A program made the translations under genes and the position numbers. 44,992 nt of DNA from Hydrogenophaga sp. (GTDB lineage: Bacteria > Pseudomonadota > Gammaproteobacteria > Burkholderiales > Burkholderiaceae_C), in the NCBI GenBank assembly GCA_025458915.1, contig JALORL010000002.1:1-44992 (forward strand), given 5' to 3'. The notes under the pieces were generated by a model, which was given only the letters and a program-made list of their open reading frames with translations, was not told where the DNA came from and searched no databases. Below are positions 19,726-30,777 of the stretch, piece after piece. Within the stretch, counting starts at the first letter, position 1. Every line of letters starts with the position of its first letter.

Positions 19726-21825
19726 GTGACTTCACTAGCAGCCAGGGTGGCATCGACATTCGGGTCCGACGGCGCGCTGGCTCGCCGCTTGCCCGCTCTG
19801 CAGCGCCGTGCTGGGCAGGCCGAGATGGCGCAAGCCGTGTCGGAGACGATCGCTGACGGGGGCATTCTGGTGGCAGAAGCGGGTACCGGCGTAGGCAAGA
19901 CGTTGGCGTATCTTGTGCCGTTGCTCCTCGGTGGTGTACGGGCTGTGGTGTCCACCAGCAGCCATGTTCTCCAGGCCCAGTTGGCGCAGCGCGATATCCC
20001 TGCACTGAGCGAGGCGCTGGGCATTCCAGTGCGTACGGCATTGCTCAAGGGGCGCGCCCATTACCTGTGCAACCACCGGCTGGAGCAGACCGTTCGCATG
20101 GTCGAGGGCGTTACCGGGGCCGATCCCAGGGACCGTGCCGACCTAGCCACCATCCGCCATTGGGCGCTTCAGACCCCCAGCGGTGACTTCGCTGAGCTTC
20201 CAGGGGGAGCAGTCGGCAGCCGTTGGCGCGTGCACCTGGGGTCGACTGCCGACAGCTGCCTTTACGCGGAGTGCTCGCATTTCACCGCCTGCCACTTTCG
20301 GCGGGCCAGGCTGCAGGCCGAGAGTGCCGATTGGTTGATCGTGAACCACCATCTGTACCTTGCAGAAATGCTCATCCGGCGTACCGGGCAGGAGCCATGG
20401 CTTGTGGGGCGCGATACCGTGGTGTTTGACGAAGCCCATCGGCTACCTGAGCTCAGTCGAGCCATGCTGGGGCACTCGGTGGGACAGCAGCACCTCAAGC
20501 ACCTCGCCACAGAGTTCGCTCAAATCGCTCCCATCGAAGCGCCAGGCATGCAGCCTTGGGCCTACCTGGCCATGTGCCTGGGGCAGTCGGTCGACGAACT
20601 GGGTGCTGCGCTGACCCACATGGTGCCTCTGCAGCCACGCATCCGCTGGGTCAACGGCTCGCCGCAGGGGGTACAGCCTTTTCAATGGACCCGCTTGGCG
20701 TCGGCGGTGGCCGATGCGCTGCAGGCCATCCACGACGCATTGGTGGCAGCGGCGCAGACTTCTCCGAATCTGCGCTCGCTGCTCCAGACGGTGATCAAGG
20801 TGATGCAGGACTGGCGGGTGCTGCTGCGCGGACCGGAAGCGAATCCGAACCCCGTCGCGCAGTGGCTGGCGTGGGAGGGCATGCACACGGGCGAGCCCAG
20901 GTGGAGCCTGGTCCAGGCCCCTGTGGCGGTGGAACACGGGCTGTCCCGCTGGATGAGAGACCCGCAGAACGCTGGTGTCAGCTGGGTCTTTACCTCTGCC
21001 ACCCTGGGCAATGACGCCGCTCTCGACTGGTTCACGCGGCCGATGGGTTTGCAGGGCCTGAAACCGCTGAAGACGGTCCGGTTTGATGCCCTGACCCAGC
21101 GTCCCGACCAGATGGCCGTCTATATCCCCCTGGACCTGCCCGACCCTTCGGATCCCCTGCACAGCCTCGCGCTGGCCGATGGCGTTGCGGAATGGGCAAC
21201 GGCGCTGGATGGCAGAACACTGGTGCTGACCACCACCGTGAAGGCAGCACGAAGGATTGCGCACCGACTCCGATGGCGACTGGATCAAACTGGGAAGAAC
21301 ACGTTGCAGGTGCTGGACGAAACACTGGCAAGCCGCGAGCGGTTGCTGGCAGCATTCCGCCAGGCGGGGAGCCTTGGCGACCAGGCGGACTCCCGACAGG
21401 ATTTTTCCCAGCGGCGCGGGGCGGTGCTGGTGGTCTCCATGGCTTTCTGGGAGGGCGTGGATTTTCCCGGTGAGATCTTGCAGTTGCTTGTGATCGACAA
21501 GCTGCCATTTCCCTCGCCCGAAGACCCGATGGTCCAGGCCCGCGCCCTGGTCGGTCAATCCCGGGGACTAGACCCTTTCGAACACACCTTTCTGCCCGAC
21601 ACCGAACTGGCCTTGCGGCAAGGTGCCGGCCGTCTGATCCGGTCGTACTGCGACGAGGGCGTTCTGGTGGTGGGGGACCGGCGCCTCGCGCTGAGATCCT
21701 ACGGGCAGCAACTCCTGCGGTCGCTCCCGCCGCATCGACGGGTCATGGACGCGGCACAGCTTGCGGCGGAATTGCAGCGTCTGCGCCTTACCAGAGCTTC
21801 CACCAGGGATCGCTCCCTTTTCTGA
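19726..21825 (+). CDS. DinG/YoaA-type ATP-dependent DNA helicase (Fe-S superfamily 2)
   Basis: GTG at 19726 after GAGGAGGG; ILVAEAGTGVGKTLAYLVP (Walker A), VVFDEAHRLPE, QGAGRLIRSYCDEGVLVVGDRR; four Cys in HYLCNHR...DSCLYAECSHFTAC fit an Fe-S cluster. Confidence 0.9.
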   Translation: MTSLAARVASTFGSDGALARRLPALQRRAGQAEMAQAVSETIADGGILVAEAGTGVGKTLAYLVPLLLGGVRAVVSTSSHVLQAQLAQRDIPALSEALGIPVRTALLKGRAHYLCNHRLEQTVRMVEGVTGADPRDRADLATIRHWALQTPSGDFAELPGGAVGSRWRVHLGSTADSCLYAECSHFTACHFRRARLQAESADWLIVNHHLYLAEMLIRRTGQEPWLVGRDTVVFDEAHRLPELSRAMLGHSVGQQHLKHLATEFAQIAPIEAPGMQPWAYLAMCLGQSVDELGAALTHMVPLQPRIRWVNGSPQGVQPFQWTRLASAVADALQAIHDALVAAAQTSPNLRSLLQTVIKVMQDWRVLLRGPEANPNPVAQWLAWEGMHTGEPRWSLVQAPVAVEHGLSRWMRDPQNAGVSWVFTSATLGNDAALDWFTRPMGLQGLKPLKTVRFDALTQRPDQMAVYIPLDLPDPSDPLHSLALADGVAEWATALDGRTLVLTTTVKAARRIAHRLRWRLDQTGKNTLQVLDETLASRERLLAAFRQAGSLGDQADSRQDFSQRRGAVLVVSMAFWEGVDFPGEILQLLVIDKLPFPSPEDPMVQARALVGQSRGLDPFEHTFLPDTELALRQGAGRLIRSYCDEGVLVVGDRRLALRSYGQQLLRSLPPHRRVMDAAQLAAELQRLRLTRASTRDRSLF

Positions 21826-22618
21826 AACCCTGACTCAACAACGTGCTGTTGGGATAGTTGGTGGTCAGCACCCGGCGAGCGTCGTCGCGCAGTTGCTCCA
21901 TGCCGAGCGCGTCGTAGGATTGCACCAGGATATACAGCGCTTCTTCCAGTGCAGGCGCATCGGCGTAATCGGCAATGGCCGACTGCGCACGGTTGATGGC
22001 AGCCACATGCGCGCCACGGCTGTGGTAATACCGTGCCACGTGCACTTCGTACTGCGCGAGCGAATTCACGATGTAGGTCATGCGGATGCGCGCGTCTGCC
22101 GAGTACCGCGACTCGGGGAAACGGTTCACCAGTTCCTTGAACGCTTCAAACGACTCCTTGGCTGCTTTTTGATCGCGCTCCGAAAGGTCCTGTCTCGCCA
22201 GAGCGCCGAACAGCCCAAGGTTGTCGTTGAATGACACCAAGCCTCTAAGGTAGAGCGCATAGTCCATGGCGGGGCTGGTGGGGTGCAGTCGCATGAAACG
22301 CGCGATGGCGGCCTGCGCTTGTGCCGGTTCACCGCCTTTGTAGTGGGTGTAGGCCTTGTCGAGCTGGGCCTGCTGCGCCAGCGGCGTACCTGCGGCGCGG
22401 CCTTCCAGCTTCTCGTACAGTTCCACGGCCCGGTCGAAATTGCCCGATTCACGTTCGTCCCGAGCTTCGCTGTACAGCCGGTTGGGACTCCAGGAGAGCG
22501 TGTTGTCTACCGGCGTGCTGCTGCAGCCCGATAGCAGGAACGCAGCGCCGAGCAGGGGCAGAGACACAATCGATAAACTGAATGAACGTCTCACGGGCGC
22601 ACCTTTACAACGGGACAA
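21788..22618 (-). CDS. bamD: Outer membrane assembly lipoprotein BamD
   Basis: Lipobox LLGAAFLLSGCSS; WSPNRLYSEARDERESGNFDRAVELYEKLEGR (TPR-like). 3' end overlaps the helicase gene. TATAAT (22633-22638, reverse strand) lies upstream. Confidence 0.93.
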   Translation of the reverse strand: MSRCKGAPVRRSFSLSIVSLPLLGAAFLLSGCSSTPVDNTLSWSPNRLYSEARDERESGNFDRAVELYEKLEGRAAGTPLAQQAQLDKAYTHYKGGEPAQAQAAIARFMRLHPTSPAMDYALYLRGLVSFNDNLGLFGALARQDLSERDQKAAKESFEAFKELVNRFPESRYSADARIRMTYIVNSLAQYEVHVARYYHSRGAHVAAINRAQSAIADYADAPALEEALYILVQSYDALGMEQLRDDARRVLTTNYPNSTLLSQGFRKGSDPWWKLW

Positions 22619-23628
22619 GCTTGAACGCAGAAATTATATCGACGGGGTCAGAGTCGGACGACCTGCTGGAAGAGGGCGGTACCCTCGGTGAGACGCGGAC
22701 TTGCGCCGTACCCGCTGATGCACATGGTGACCGATTGGATCGGGTTCTGGTTCAACTGTTCCCGGGGTTCTCGCGCTCCTATCTGCAGCAACTGGTGGCG
22801 GGTGGCGCCGTTCAAAAAGATGGCGCGGTACTGCACAAGGCGGCAACCCGCCTGAAAGCGGGCGACCAGCTGAGTGTGTTTCTGAAGCCGACCTTGCAGG
22901 CGCAGGCCTTCGCCCCGCAGTCCATGCCGCTGGACGTGGTGTACGAAGACGCCGACCTGCTGGTGATCAACAAGCCTGCAGGGCTGGTGGTGCATCCAGC
23001 CGCCGGCAATTGGAGTGGCACGCTTCTCAACGGTCTGCTGGCCTACCACCCGGGTGCTACCCAGCTGCCCCGTGCCGGTATCGTCCACCGCCTCGACAAG
23101 GACACCTCCGGGCTGATGCTGGTTGCCAAATCACGCGCTGCGTTCGATGGGCTGGTGCGGGCCATTGCTGCGCGCGAGGTCAGTCGCCGTTACCTGGCTC
23201 TGGCGCATGGCCACTGGACTGGCGATTCCGTGCGGCAGGTGGACCAACCCATTGGGCGAGATGCCCGGAACCGCCTGCGCATGGCCGTGGTGTCTCCCGG
23301 CCAGGGAAAAACCGCGCAGACGACCTTCACCGCCCTGGATTCCAACGCGCAGGCAACAGCGTTCCTGTGCCGGCTGCATACGGGGCGGACGCATCAGATT
23401 CGCGTTCATGCAGCGTGGATGGGACACCCGCTTGTTGCCGACGGACTGTATGGGGGGCATGCACGCTGGGGTCTGAAGCGACAGGCGCTGCACGCCATGC
23501 GGCTGGACCTGGAGCACCCCGTGTCTGCCCGGCCGCTGGGCTTTGAGGCCCTTCCACCCGAAGACCTGTCGGATGCCATGGGGTTCAGCGGGCTCCATTA
23601 CAATCCGGGTATCTTTGGCGAGTCTTGA
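22582..23628 (+). CDS. rluD: 23S rRNA pseudouridine synthase RluD
   Basis: S4-like domain (GDRLDRVLVQLFPGFSRSYLQQLVAGGAV) and catalytic GIVHRLDKDTSGLMLVAKS. Start uncertain; the annotated start overlaps bamD. Confidence 0.92.
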   Translation: MNVSRAHLYNGTSLNAEIISTGSESDDLLEEGGTLGETRTCAVPADAHGDRLDRVLVQLFPGFSRSYLQQLVAGGAVQKDGAVLHKAATRLKAGDQLSVFLKPTLQAQAFAPQSMPLDVVYEDADLLVINKPAGLVVHPAAGNWSGTLLNGLLAYHPGATQLPRAGIVHRLDKDTSGLMLVAKSRAAFDGLVRAIAAREVSRRYLALAHGHWTGDSVRQVDQPIGRDARNRLRMAVVSPGQGKTAQTTFTALDSNAQATAFLCRLHTGRTHQIRVHAAWMGHPLVADGLYGGHARWGLKRQALHAMRLDLEHPVSARPLGFEALPPEDLSDAMGFSGLHYNPGIFGES

Positions 23629-23815
23629 ATGCCGACTGCCCGGCCAGGATTCCGGCAGTGCCGATCCCGGTGGGCTTCAGTGAACGCCAAAATTCACACC
23701 CCACAGGCCCGATCTCCGCGATGCGCGGGCCCGCTGCGGCCAGCGCTTCCCCGAGCAGCCACCGCCCCGAGAGCGGCCACCGCGGGCACGCCAAGCAGCC
23801 CACACTGATACCCAG

Positions 23816-24517
23816 ATGAACACAACCGATGCCAAGCGAGTGTTGGAGACGGCGCTGATCTGTTCGGCACAGCCTTTGTCTCTGCGGGACATGGCGGTTC
23901 TGTTCGACGAAGAGCTCGCCGTCGATACGATCAAAAAACTCCTGGCCGATCTGCAACTCGAATGGAGCAGCAAAGGGGTCGAGCTGGTGCGGATCGCCAG
24001 TGGCTGGCGTTTTCAGTCCCGCCCGGAACTCAGGCCCTATCTGGATCGACTTCACCCGGAAAAGCCCCCCCGGTACAGCCGGGCAACACTGGAGACCCTG
24101 GCCATCATCGCGTACCGGCAACCGGTGACGCGCGGTGACATGGAGGACATCCGCGGAGTGACCATCAATTCCCTGATCATCAAGCAACTGGAAGATCGCG
24201 GTTGGATCGAGGTGATCGGGCACCGGGAAACGGTTGGTCGGCCTGCACTGTTTGCAACCACGCGCCAGTTCCTCGACGATATGGGTCTGTCCTCGCTGGA
24301 CCAGTTGCCGCCGCTGGACGTCAGCGAAATCCAGGAATCGGCACTCGACCGGCTGGACTTTGAAGCGCTCTCCGGTGCCAGCGCCCCGGAGGAAGAAGCG
24401 GCTGACACGGGCCTGGCGCCAGTGCAGGCCGCCACCGAAGCCATCAGCGATCTTGTCCCCGAGCCAGGCGCTGCAAATCAGGAAACCCATGAATCCGACT
24501 CCAAAAACCCCTTTTGA
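23816..24517 (+). CDS. scpB: Segregation and condensation protein B
   Basis: [30 protein letters not shown]...[50 protein letters not shown]. Confidence 0.94.
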   Translation: MNTTDAKRVLETALICSAQPLSLRDMAVLFDEELAVDTIKKLLADLQLEWSSKGVELVRIASGWRFQSRPELRPYLDRLHPEKPPRYSRATLETLAIIAYRQPVTRGDMEDIRGVTINSLIIKQLEDRGWIEVIGHRETVGRPALFATTRQFLDDMGLSSLDQLPPLDVSEIQESALDRLDFEALSGASAPEEEAADTGLAPVQAATEAISDLVPEPGAANQETHESDSKNPF

Positions 24518-25838
24518 GGCGTTGCCGGCAACGGATGCATCCTCACCCACCACGGGCGAAGTCGATGCATCTTCTCAGGCGGGGGCGACTCGGGTTGCAT
24601 CGCACGAGCGTCGCGCCGTCGAGATCACGCACAGTCTGCAGTTTGACGATGTCGTCAGTGGGGTGTTCGACGCCGAGCAGGAGCAGGACCTTCCGCTGCC
24701 ATCAAAGCGCGTTCTGGCGCCACAGGCGGAATCCCCCAAGCTTCACAAGGTGCTTGCCCAAGCCGGCATGGGCTCGCGCCTGGAAATGGAGCAGCTGATC
24801 CTGGAAGGCCGCATTTCGGTGAACGGGGAGCCTGCCCATATCGGCCAGCGCATCCAGTTCGGCGATGTGATCAAGGTCAACGGCAAGCCCGTGAAGGTGC
24901 GCATGACGCCACCGCCCCCGCGCGTGTTGGCCTATCACAAGCCAGCTGGTGAGGTGGTCACGCGCGACGATCCGCAGAATCGTCCCACCGTGTTCCGTCG
25001 CCTGCCCAGGCTGATGCAGGGCAAGTGGCAATCGGTCGGTCGTCTGGATCTGAATACGGAGGGTCTGCTGCTCCTGACCAGTTCTGGCGAATTGGCCAAC
25101 CGCCTCATGCATCCCCGCTTTGGCCTGCAGCGCGAGTACGCCGTTCGGGTGCTGGGTGCGCTGTCGAACGACGAAAAGCAGCGTTTGCTGGACGGCATCC
25201 AGCTCGAAGACGGTCTGGCGCAGTTCTCGTCGATCGAGGACGGGGGCGGGGAGGGGGCCAACTGCTGGTACCGCGTCACCATTTCCGAAGGCCGCAACCG
25301 CGAGGTGCGCCGCATGCTGGAGGCCCTGGGTCACGCGGTCAGCCGCCTCATCCGCATCCGTTACGGCGTCGTGATGCTGCCCCGCGGCCTGAAAAGGGGC
25401 GCCTGGGTGGAACTGGACGCCAGGGACATCGACCGGTTGGGTGCTGCGGCGGGTTTGCCAGTCTCTGACCCTGTCCGCCCCGCAACCGGGCGTTCCGGCG
25501 GCGTTCGCCATCCGGCCAGCAATAGCCGGCCAGCCAGCCAGAACAGAAAGGGCGCGCGACCCGCTTCGCCCGATGGGCGGGTTGGCGGATACCCGGCATC
25601 CCGCAAGCCGGCCGGCGATTGGTCTGCTGGCCCGGCGGGCACGCCTTCGCGCAACAGCCGTGCGGGCAAGGCTGCCCCAGGCGCCGGGAGCGGTGTACAG
25701 CCCGACCCCATGAAGACCTCGTTTGGCTACATCGGACAAGACGCGTTGCAGCGGCAGCGCGAGCAGGATGGCCGCCGTCCGAAGCCGGGTTTCGGCGGCA
25801 AGAAGCGTGGTGGAAGCGGTCGCAGCGGCCCGCGCTGA
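24489..25838 (+). CDS. rluB: 23S rRNA pseudouridine synthase RluB-like, with long low-complexity tail
   Basis: ATG at 24489 overlapping the scpB end; [33 protein letters not shown] (S4), [53 protein letters not shown]. Confidence 0.92.
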   Translation: MNPTPKTPFEALPATDASSPTTGEVDASSQAGATRVASHERRAVEITHSLQFDDVVSGVFDAEQEQDLPLPSKRVLAPQAESPKLHKVLAQAGMGSRLEMEQLILEGRISVNGEPAHIGQRIQFGDVIKVNGKPVKVRMTPPPPRVLAYHKPAGEVVTRDDPQNRPTVFRRLPRLMQGKWQSVGRLDLNTEGLLLLTSSGELANRLMHPRFGLQREYAVRVLGALSNDEKQRLLDGIQLEDGLAQFSSIEDGGGEGANCWYRVTISEGRNREVRRMLEALGHAVSRLIRIRYGVVMLPRGLKRGAWVELDARDIDRLGAAAGLPVSDPVRPATGRSGGVRHPASNSRPASQNRKGARPASPDGRVGGYPASRKPAGDWSAGPAGTPSRNSRAGKAAPGAGSGVQPDPMKTSFGYIGQDALQRQREQDGRRPKPGFGGKKRGGSGRSGPR

Positions 25839-25900
25839 AGGTGCGTCCCTGCGCCGTCCAGGCGCTCGTTTCCAGGCCTGTGCAGCGTGACCCGGCGGCA

Positions 25901-25926
25901 GGCGGAACTGTCCGCCGATGTAGAAT
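25901..25926. promoter_or_regulatory. Candidate ndk promoter with adjacent dyad
   Basis: GGCGGA-ACTG-TCCGCC (25901-25916), followed by a TAGAAT -10-like hexamer at 25921-25926. Confidence 0.3.
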
Positions 25927-25993
25927 CAAAGGCTTGGTCAAGATGCAAACCGCCCTTGGTTTCTTTCCATTTTTCTCAACAATCAGGACTTTT

Positions 25994-26419
25994 ATGGCAA
26001 TCGAACGCACCCTTTCCATCATCAAACCGGACGCCGTGGCCAAGAATGTCATCGGACAAATCTACGCCCGCTTCGAAGCTGCTGGTCTGAAAGTGGTGGC
26101 TGCACGCATGGCCCACCTGTCCCGCGGCGAGGCCGAAGCGTTCTACGGTGTCCACAGGGAGCGCCCATTTTTCAAGGATCTGGTCGACTTCATGATCTCG
26201 GGTCCCGTGATGATCCAGGTACTGGAAGGCGAGGGTGCGATTGCCAAGAACCGCGACCTGATGGGCGCCACCGACCCCAAGAAGGCTGCAGCCGGCACCA
26301 TCCGCGCCGACTTTGCCGACAGCATCGATGCCAATGCCGTGCACGGCTCCGATGCCCCTGAAACCGCCGCTGCCGAAGTTGCTTTCTTCTTCGCTGGCAT
26401 GAACGTTTACGCCCGTTGA
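25994..26419 (+). CDS. ndk: Nucleoside diphosphate kinase
   Basis: [35 protein letters not shown]...[43 protein letters not shown]. Confidence 0.97.
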   Translation: MAIERTLSIIKPDAVAKNVIGQIYARFEAAGLKVVAARMAHLSRGEAEAFYGVHRERPFFKDLVDFMISGPVMIQVLEGEGAIAKNRDLMGATDPKKAAAGTIRADFADSIDANAVHGSDAPETAAAEVAFFFAGMNVYAR

Positions 26420-26507
26420 ACGAGCGCAGCGAGCGCCACTTGGTTCCCTTGCCGCGGGCAGGGGCTGGGGCGCTCGTGTGCGGCCGTTTGGCTTCGGGAG
26501 GGCCGGC

Positions 26508-27653
26508 ATGAAGAGCAACCTCCTTGATTTCGATCTGGACGCCATGGCAGCGTTCTGCGAAACGTTGGGCGAAAAGCGCTTTCGTGCCGTGCAGCTGTTC
26601 CGTTGGGTTCACCAGAAGGGTGCACGTCGCTTCGACGACATGACCGATCTGGCGAGGTCGCTGCGTGCCAAGTTGCCCGAGGTTTGCGAAATCGAGGACC
26701 TGCCAGTCTTGTCCCGTCAATCCTCCTCGGACGGGACCATCAAATGGCTGTTTGACGTCGGCGATGGCAATGCGGTGGAAACGGTGTTCATCCCCGAGAC
26801 CGATCGGGGAACGCTGTGTGTTTCATCTCAGGCCGGCTGCGCGGTGGGGTGTCGATTCTGCTCAACCGGTCACCAGGGGTTTTCCCGCAACCTGACCACA
26901 GGAGAAATCCTGGCGCAACTGTGGCACGCAGAGCATTTCCTGCGGCGCGCACTCAGCACGCAGGAGCGCGTCATCACGAACGTGGTGATGATGGGGATGG
27001 GTGAACCGCTGCAGAACTACGCCGCACTATTTCCGGCCCTGCGGGTCATGCTGGATGACCACGGGTATGGCCTTTCGCGGCGCAGGGTCACCGTTTCCAC
27101 ATCCGGCGTCGTTCCCATGATGGACCGGCTTGCGGCTGAGTGTCCGGTGGCATTGGCTGTCTCCCTGCACGCGCCAAACGATCAGTTGCGGGATTCCCTG
27201 GTGCCGCTGAATCGCAAATACCCGATTGCGGAATTGCTGGATGCATGTCTTCGCTATCTTCCGCGCGCGCCCCGCGACTTCATTACCTTCGAGTACTGCA
27301 TGCTCGACGGTGTCAACGATCGTCCTGAGCACGCTGATCAGCTGGTGGCGCTCATTCGTGGCCACGCCGGTGTGGGGGTTCCCAGCAAGGTCAACCTGAT
27401 TCCGTTCAACCCGTTCCCGGACTCTGGTTTGAAATGCTCGCCCAAGGACGTGGTTGCCCGTTTCGCCAAGACGTTGAACGACGCGGGGATCGTCACCACG
27501 GTGCGGAAAACACGGGGGGACGATATCGACGCCGCCTGTGGTCAGCTCGCAGGCGATGTGATGGACCGGACCCGGGTCGCACAGCGCCAAGCGCGGCTGC
27601 GCACCGCGCAGCAGCAGACCATTCGTTTTGTTGAGAGAGTAAAGCAGGCATGA
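26508..27653 (+). CDS. rlmN: Dual-specificity rRNA/tRNA adenine-C2 methyltransferase (radical SAM)
   Basis: ATG at 26508; [30 protein letters not shown] (CxxxCxxC radical SAM motif), [14 protein letters not shown]. Confidence 0.96.
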   Translation: MKSNLLDFDLDAMAAFCETLGEKRFRAVQLFRWVHQKGARRFDDMTDLARSLRAKLPEVCEIEDLPVLSRQSSSDGTIKWLFDVGDGNAVETVFIPETDRGTLCVSSQAGCAVGCRFCSTGHQGFSRNLTTGEILAQLWHAEHFLRRALSTQERVITNVVMMGMGEPLQNYAALFPALRVMLDDHGYGLSRRRVTVSTSGVVPMMDRLAAECPVALAVSLHAPNDQLRDSLVPLNRKYPIAELLDACLRYLPRAPRDFITFEYCMLDGVNDRPEHADQLVALIRGHAGVGVPSKVNLIPFNPFPDSGLKCSPKDVVARFAKTLNDAGIVTTVRKTRGDDIDAACGQLAGDVMDRTRVAQRQARLRTAQQQTIRFVERVKQA

Positions 27654-28474
27654 CCCAACCGCTTCGCATTTGGTCCGGATTTGCCAGGGTCGCCGCTGCG
27701 GCTTGGTTGGTCGCGCTGTTGTTCGTGACCGGTTGTGCACAGGCTCCTCTGGACAGCTCGCCAGACACCGCTGGCCCGATCACCGAATCCGATGAACCGG
27801 AAAACCGCAAACGCGCCCGTATCCGGCTGGAACTGGCCTCCAGCTATTTCGAACAGGGGCAGACCAACGTCGCCCTGGACGAAATCAAGCAATCCATCGC
27901 GGCGGATCCCACTTACGCCAAGGCTTACGTGCTCCGTGGCCTGGTGTTCATGCAAATGAACGACAACCGGCTTGCCGAAGAAAGTTTCCAGCGTGCGCTT
28001 CAGCTCAATCCCAGGGACCCTGACGCCTTGCACAACTATGGCTGGTTCGTATGTCAGCAGGGACGTCATGCCCAGGCGGTCGATTTCTTCACCCGAGCCC
28101 TGGCCAGCCCGGTGTACGGTGGGCAATCCAAGACGTTGCGTGCCAAAGGGGTGTGCCAGATACGAATGGGTCAGCTGACCGAAGCAGAAGGCAGTCTTTC
28201 ACGTTCCTATGAGCTTGACCCAGCCGATCCATTCACCTCCTACAACCTGGCTTCCCTCCTGTTTCGCCGGGGCGAAGACACGCGAGCCCAATTCATCATC
28301 CGTCGACTGAACAACAGCGAACTCGCAAACGCCGAGACTCTCTGGCTGGGCATCAAGGTGGAGCGGCGCCTGCGCAACACGGAGGTGGTGGAGCAACTTG
28401 CCCAGCAGCTCGGTCGGCGTTTCGGCCAGTCACCGCAATGGGGTTGGTACCAACGGGGGACGTTCAATGAGTGA
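27650..28474 (+). CDS. pilW: Type IV pilus biogenesis/stability lipoprotein PilW (TPR)
   Basis: Lipobox [92 protein letters not shown] overlaps the rlmN stop. Confidence 0.9.
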   Translation: MTQPLRIWSGFARVAAAAWLVALLFVTGCAQAPLDSSPDTAGPITESDEPENRKRARIRLELASSYFEQGQTNVALDEIKQSIAADPTYAKAYVLRGLVFMQMNDNRLAEESFQRALQLNPRDPDALHNYGWFVCQQGRHAQAVDFFTRALASPVYGGQSKTLRAKGVCQIRMGQLTEAEGSLSRSYELDPADPFTSYNLASLLFRRGEDTRAQFIIRRLNNSELANAETLWLGIKVERRLRNTEVVEQLAQQLGRRFGQSPQWGWYQRGTFNE

Positions 28475-29447
28475 GGTCGGTAGCGATCCGACCCGGGCGA
28501 CCTCTGTCACGGCGGGCGCCGGGCAAGAGCCTCTTTATGCGCTTCGCGAGGCACGGGAAGCGGCTGGTTTGCACATTGCGGCCCTGGCTGCAGCTCTGAA
28601 GGTTCCGGTGCGCAAGCTGGAAGCGCTCGAAGCTGGCCGGTACGGAGAGCTGCCTGACCTGACCTTTGCGCGGGCACTGGCGTCAAGTGCCTGCCGCCAC
28701 CTGAGGGTGGATTCCAAACCTATCCTGGAGCAGATTCCCATGCGGCGAGATACCGCACTGGGAACCCCTCCTCACGCGATCAGCGCACCCTTCAAGTCCC
28801 CTGCTCCCGGTGGTGCGGTGTCTGCGCCTTCCTGGCTTGGACGCCCATCGGTCATCGTCGCTGGGGCACTCGTTCTGGGTGCGGTTGCGTTGTTGCTGCT
28901 GCCGCCATGGGAACGTCTGCCGACCATTGGCAGCGTTGTGCTGCAAGCCCCCGGTCAGTCCGTGGAGTCCTTGTCATCAGAACCATCGCTCCCCGTGTTG
29001 TCGCCGGGCGCCAACCAGGCTCAAAGCGAAGGCATTCCGGCGGAACAGGATTCCGAGCCCGTTGCCGCGGTCGATTCGGAGGGACTGGTGGAAGTTGCCC
29101 CGGCGCAGCGCACTGACGCAGTTGCCGGGGATACAGCAGCTTCGTCTGTGCTGGAGCCACCTGCTCCGCCCGGAGGACCTTCAACGGCGGCTGCGTCGAC
29201 CGATGGGTCGGGTGCCGTGTTGTACATCGAAGCGACCGGCGAGTCGTGGTTGGAGGTGACGAATGGTGCGGGCGCGGTGGTGGCGCAACGCCTGCTGAAG
29301 CCTGGAGACACACTGGAGTTTTCATCGGCCCCGCCGTACCGCGTGGTACTGGGCCGAGCGGAGGCTGCCAAAGTGCTGGTGCGCGGACAGGCCTTTGACA
29401 TCATGCCTTACGCCCGCAACAGCGTGGCGCGTTTCGAAGCAAGGTGA
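28467..29447 (+). CDS. RodZ-like HTH membrane protein with C-terminal DUF4115-like domain
   Basis: [59 protein letters not shown] segment [23 protein letters not shown]-terminal [49 protein letters not shown]. Confidence 0.88.
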   Translation: MSEVGSDPTRATSVTAGAGQEPLYALREAREAAGLHIAALAAALKVPVRKLEALEAGRYGELPDLTFARALASSACRHLRVDSKPILEQIPMRRDTALGTPPHAISAPFKSPAPGGAVSAPSWLGRPSVIVAGALVLGAVALLLLPPWERLPTIGSVVLQAPGQSVESLSSEPSLPVLSPGANQAQSEGIPAEQDSEPVAAVDSEGLVEVAPAQRTDAVAGDTAASSVLEPPAPPGGPSTAAASTDGSGAVLYIEATGESWLEVTNGAGAVVAQRLLKPGDTLEFSSAPPYRVVLGRAEAAKVLVRGQAFDIMPYARNSVARFEAR

Positions 29448-29451
29448 ACCC

Positions 29452-30732
29452 ATGAGCCAGATCCTTTCCACGGCGGCCGGCGTTGAACCCATTGCTCTCG
29501 GATCCGCAAAAGCCCGCAGGTCTCGTCAAGGCGTGGTCTCCTGGGGCAGCCATCGGGTGACCGTCGGCGGTGATGCACCGGTGCGGGTGCAATCCATGAC
29601 AAACACCGATACCGCCGATGCAATTGGCACCGCCATCCAGGTCAAGGAGCTGGCGCAGGCCGGCTCGGAATTGGTACGCATCACGGTCAACAATGACGAG
29701 GCGGCCCGAGCTGTTCCGCACATCCGGGAGCAGCTTGACCGCATGGGCATTGCAGTCCCCTTGATCGGGGATTTCCACTACAACGGGCACCGGCTGCTCA
29801 CCGACCATCCGGCATGCGCCGAGGCCTTGTCCAAATACCGGATCAATCCGGGCAATGTGGGGCGTGGTGACAAGGGCGATCGTCAGTTCGGGCAAATGGT
29901 CGAAATCGCTGCCCGACTTGGCAAAGCGATCCGCATCGGCGTGAACTGGGGCAGTCTCGACCAGGACCTCCTGGCGCGGATGATGGACGAGAACGCCCGC
30001 CGCCGGCAACCCTGGGATGCTCGCCAGGTGATGTACGAGGCGCTGATCACGTCCGCGCTGGAGTCATCGGCCAAGGCGGAACAGATCGGTCTCGATGGCA
30101 ATCAGATCACGCTGTCCTGCAAGGTCAGCAACGTTCAGGACCTGGTGGCCGTGTATCAGGCCCTGGCCCAGCGTTGCGACAACGTTCTGCACCTCGGGCT
30201 GACGGAGGCCGGGATGGGCACCAAGGGCGCTGTGGCTTCGGCGGCCGCGCTTTCCGTGTTGCTGCAACAGGGCATTGGCGACACCATAAGGGTGTCTCTC
30301 ACCCCGCAGCCGGGCGAGGCCCGAACCCAGGAAGTGGTCGTGGCCATGGAGATCCTCCAAGCGCTGGGGTTGAGAGCGTTCGTTCCCAGCGTGACGGCCT
30401 GCCCGGGCTGTGGACGCACCACCAGCACCACTTTCCAGGAACTGGCCAAACAGATTGACGATTACCTGCGCCACTCTATGCCGCTGTGGCGTGAGCGCTA
30501 CCCAGGTGTGGAAGGCCTCAAGGTGGCTGTCATGGGCTGCATCGTCAACGGCCCAGGGGAGAGCAAACACGCCGACCTGGGTATCAGCCTGCCTGGCACC
30601 GGAGAGGCGCCTTCCGCTCCAGTCTATATCGACGGGGAAAAGGCCATGACGCTGCGCGGCGACTCCATCGCCAGCGATTTCCAGCAGATTGTTGAAAACT
30701 ACATCGAGAAAAGGTTCGGCGCCGCAGGCTGA
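29452..30732 (+). CDS. ispG: 4-hydroxy-3-methylbut-2-en-1-yl diphosphate synthase
   Basis: [80 protein letters not shown]. Confidence 0.96.
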   Translation: MSQILSTAAGVEPIALGSAKARRSRQGVVSWGSHRVTVGGDAPVRVQSMTNTDTADAIGTAIQVKELAQAGSELVRITVNNDEAARAVPHIREQLDRMGIAVPLIGDFHYNGHRLLTDHPACAEALSKYRINPGNVGRGDKGDRQFGQMVEIAARLGKAIRIGVNWGSLDQDLLARMMDENARRRQPWDARQVMYEALITSALESSAKAEQIGLDGNQITLSCKVSNVQDLVAVYQALAQRCDNVLHLGLTEAGMGTKGAVASAAALSVLLQQGIGDTIRVSLTPQPGEARTQEVVVAMEILQALGLRAFVPSVTACPGCGRTTSTTFQELAKQIDDYLRHSMPLWRERYPGVEGLKVAVMGCIVNGPGESKHADLGISLPGTGEAPSAPVYIDGEKAMTLRGDSIASDFQQIVENYIEKRFGAAG

Positions 30733-30777
30733 AGCCGGAATCGGCCATCGGCCGATCTGGTAAATGCCTCAGCGCCT

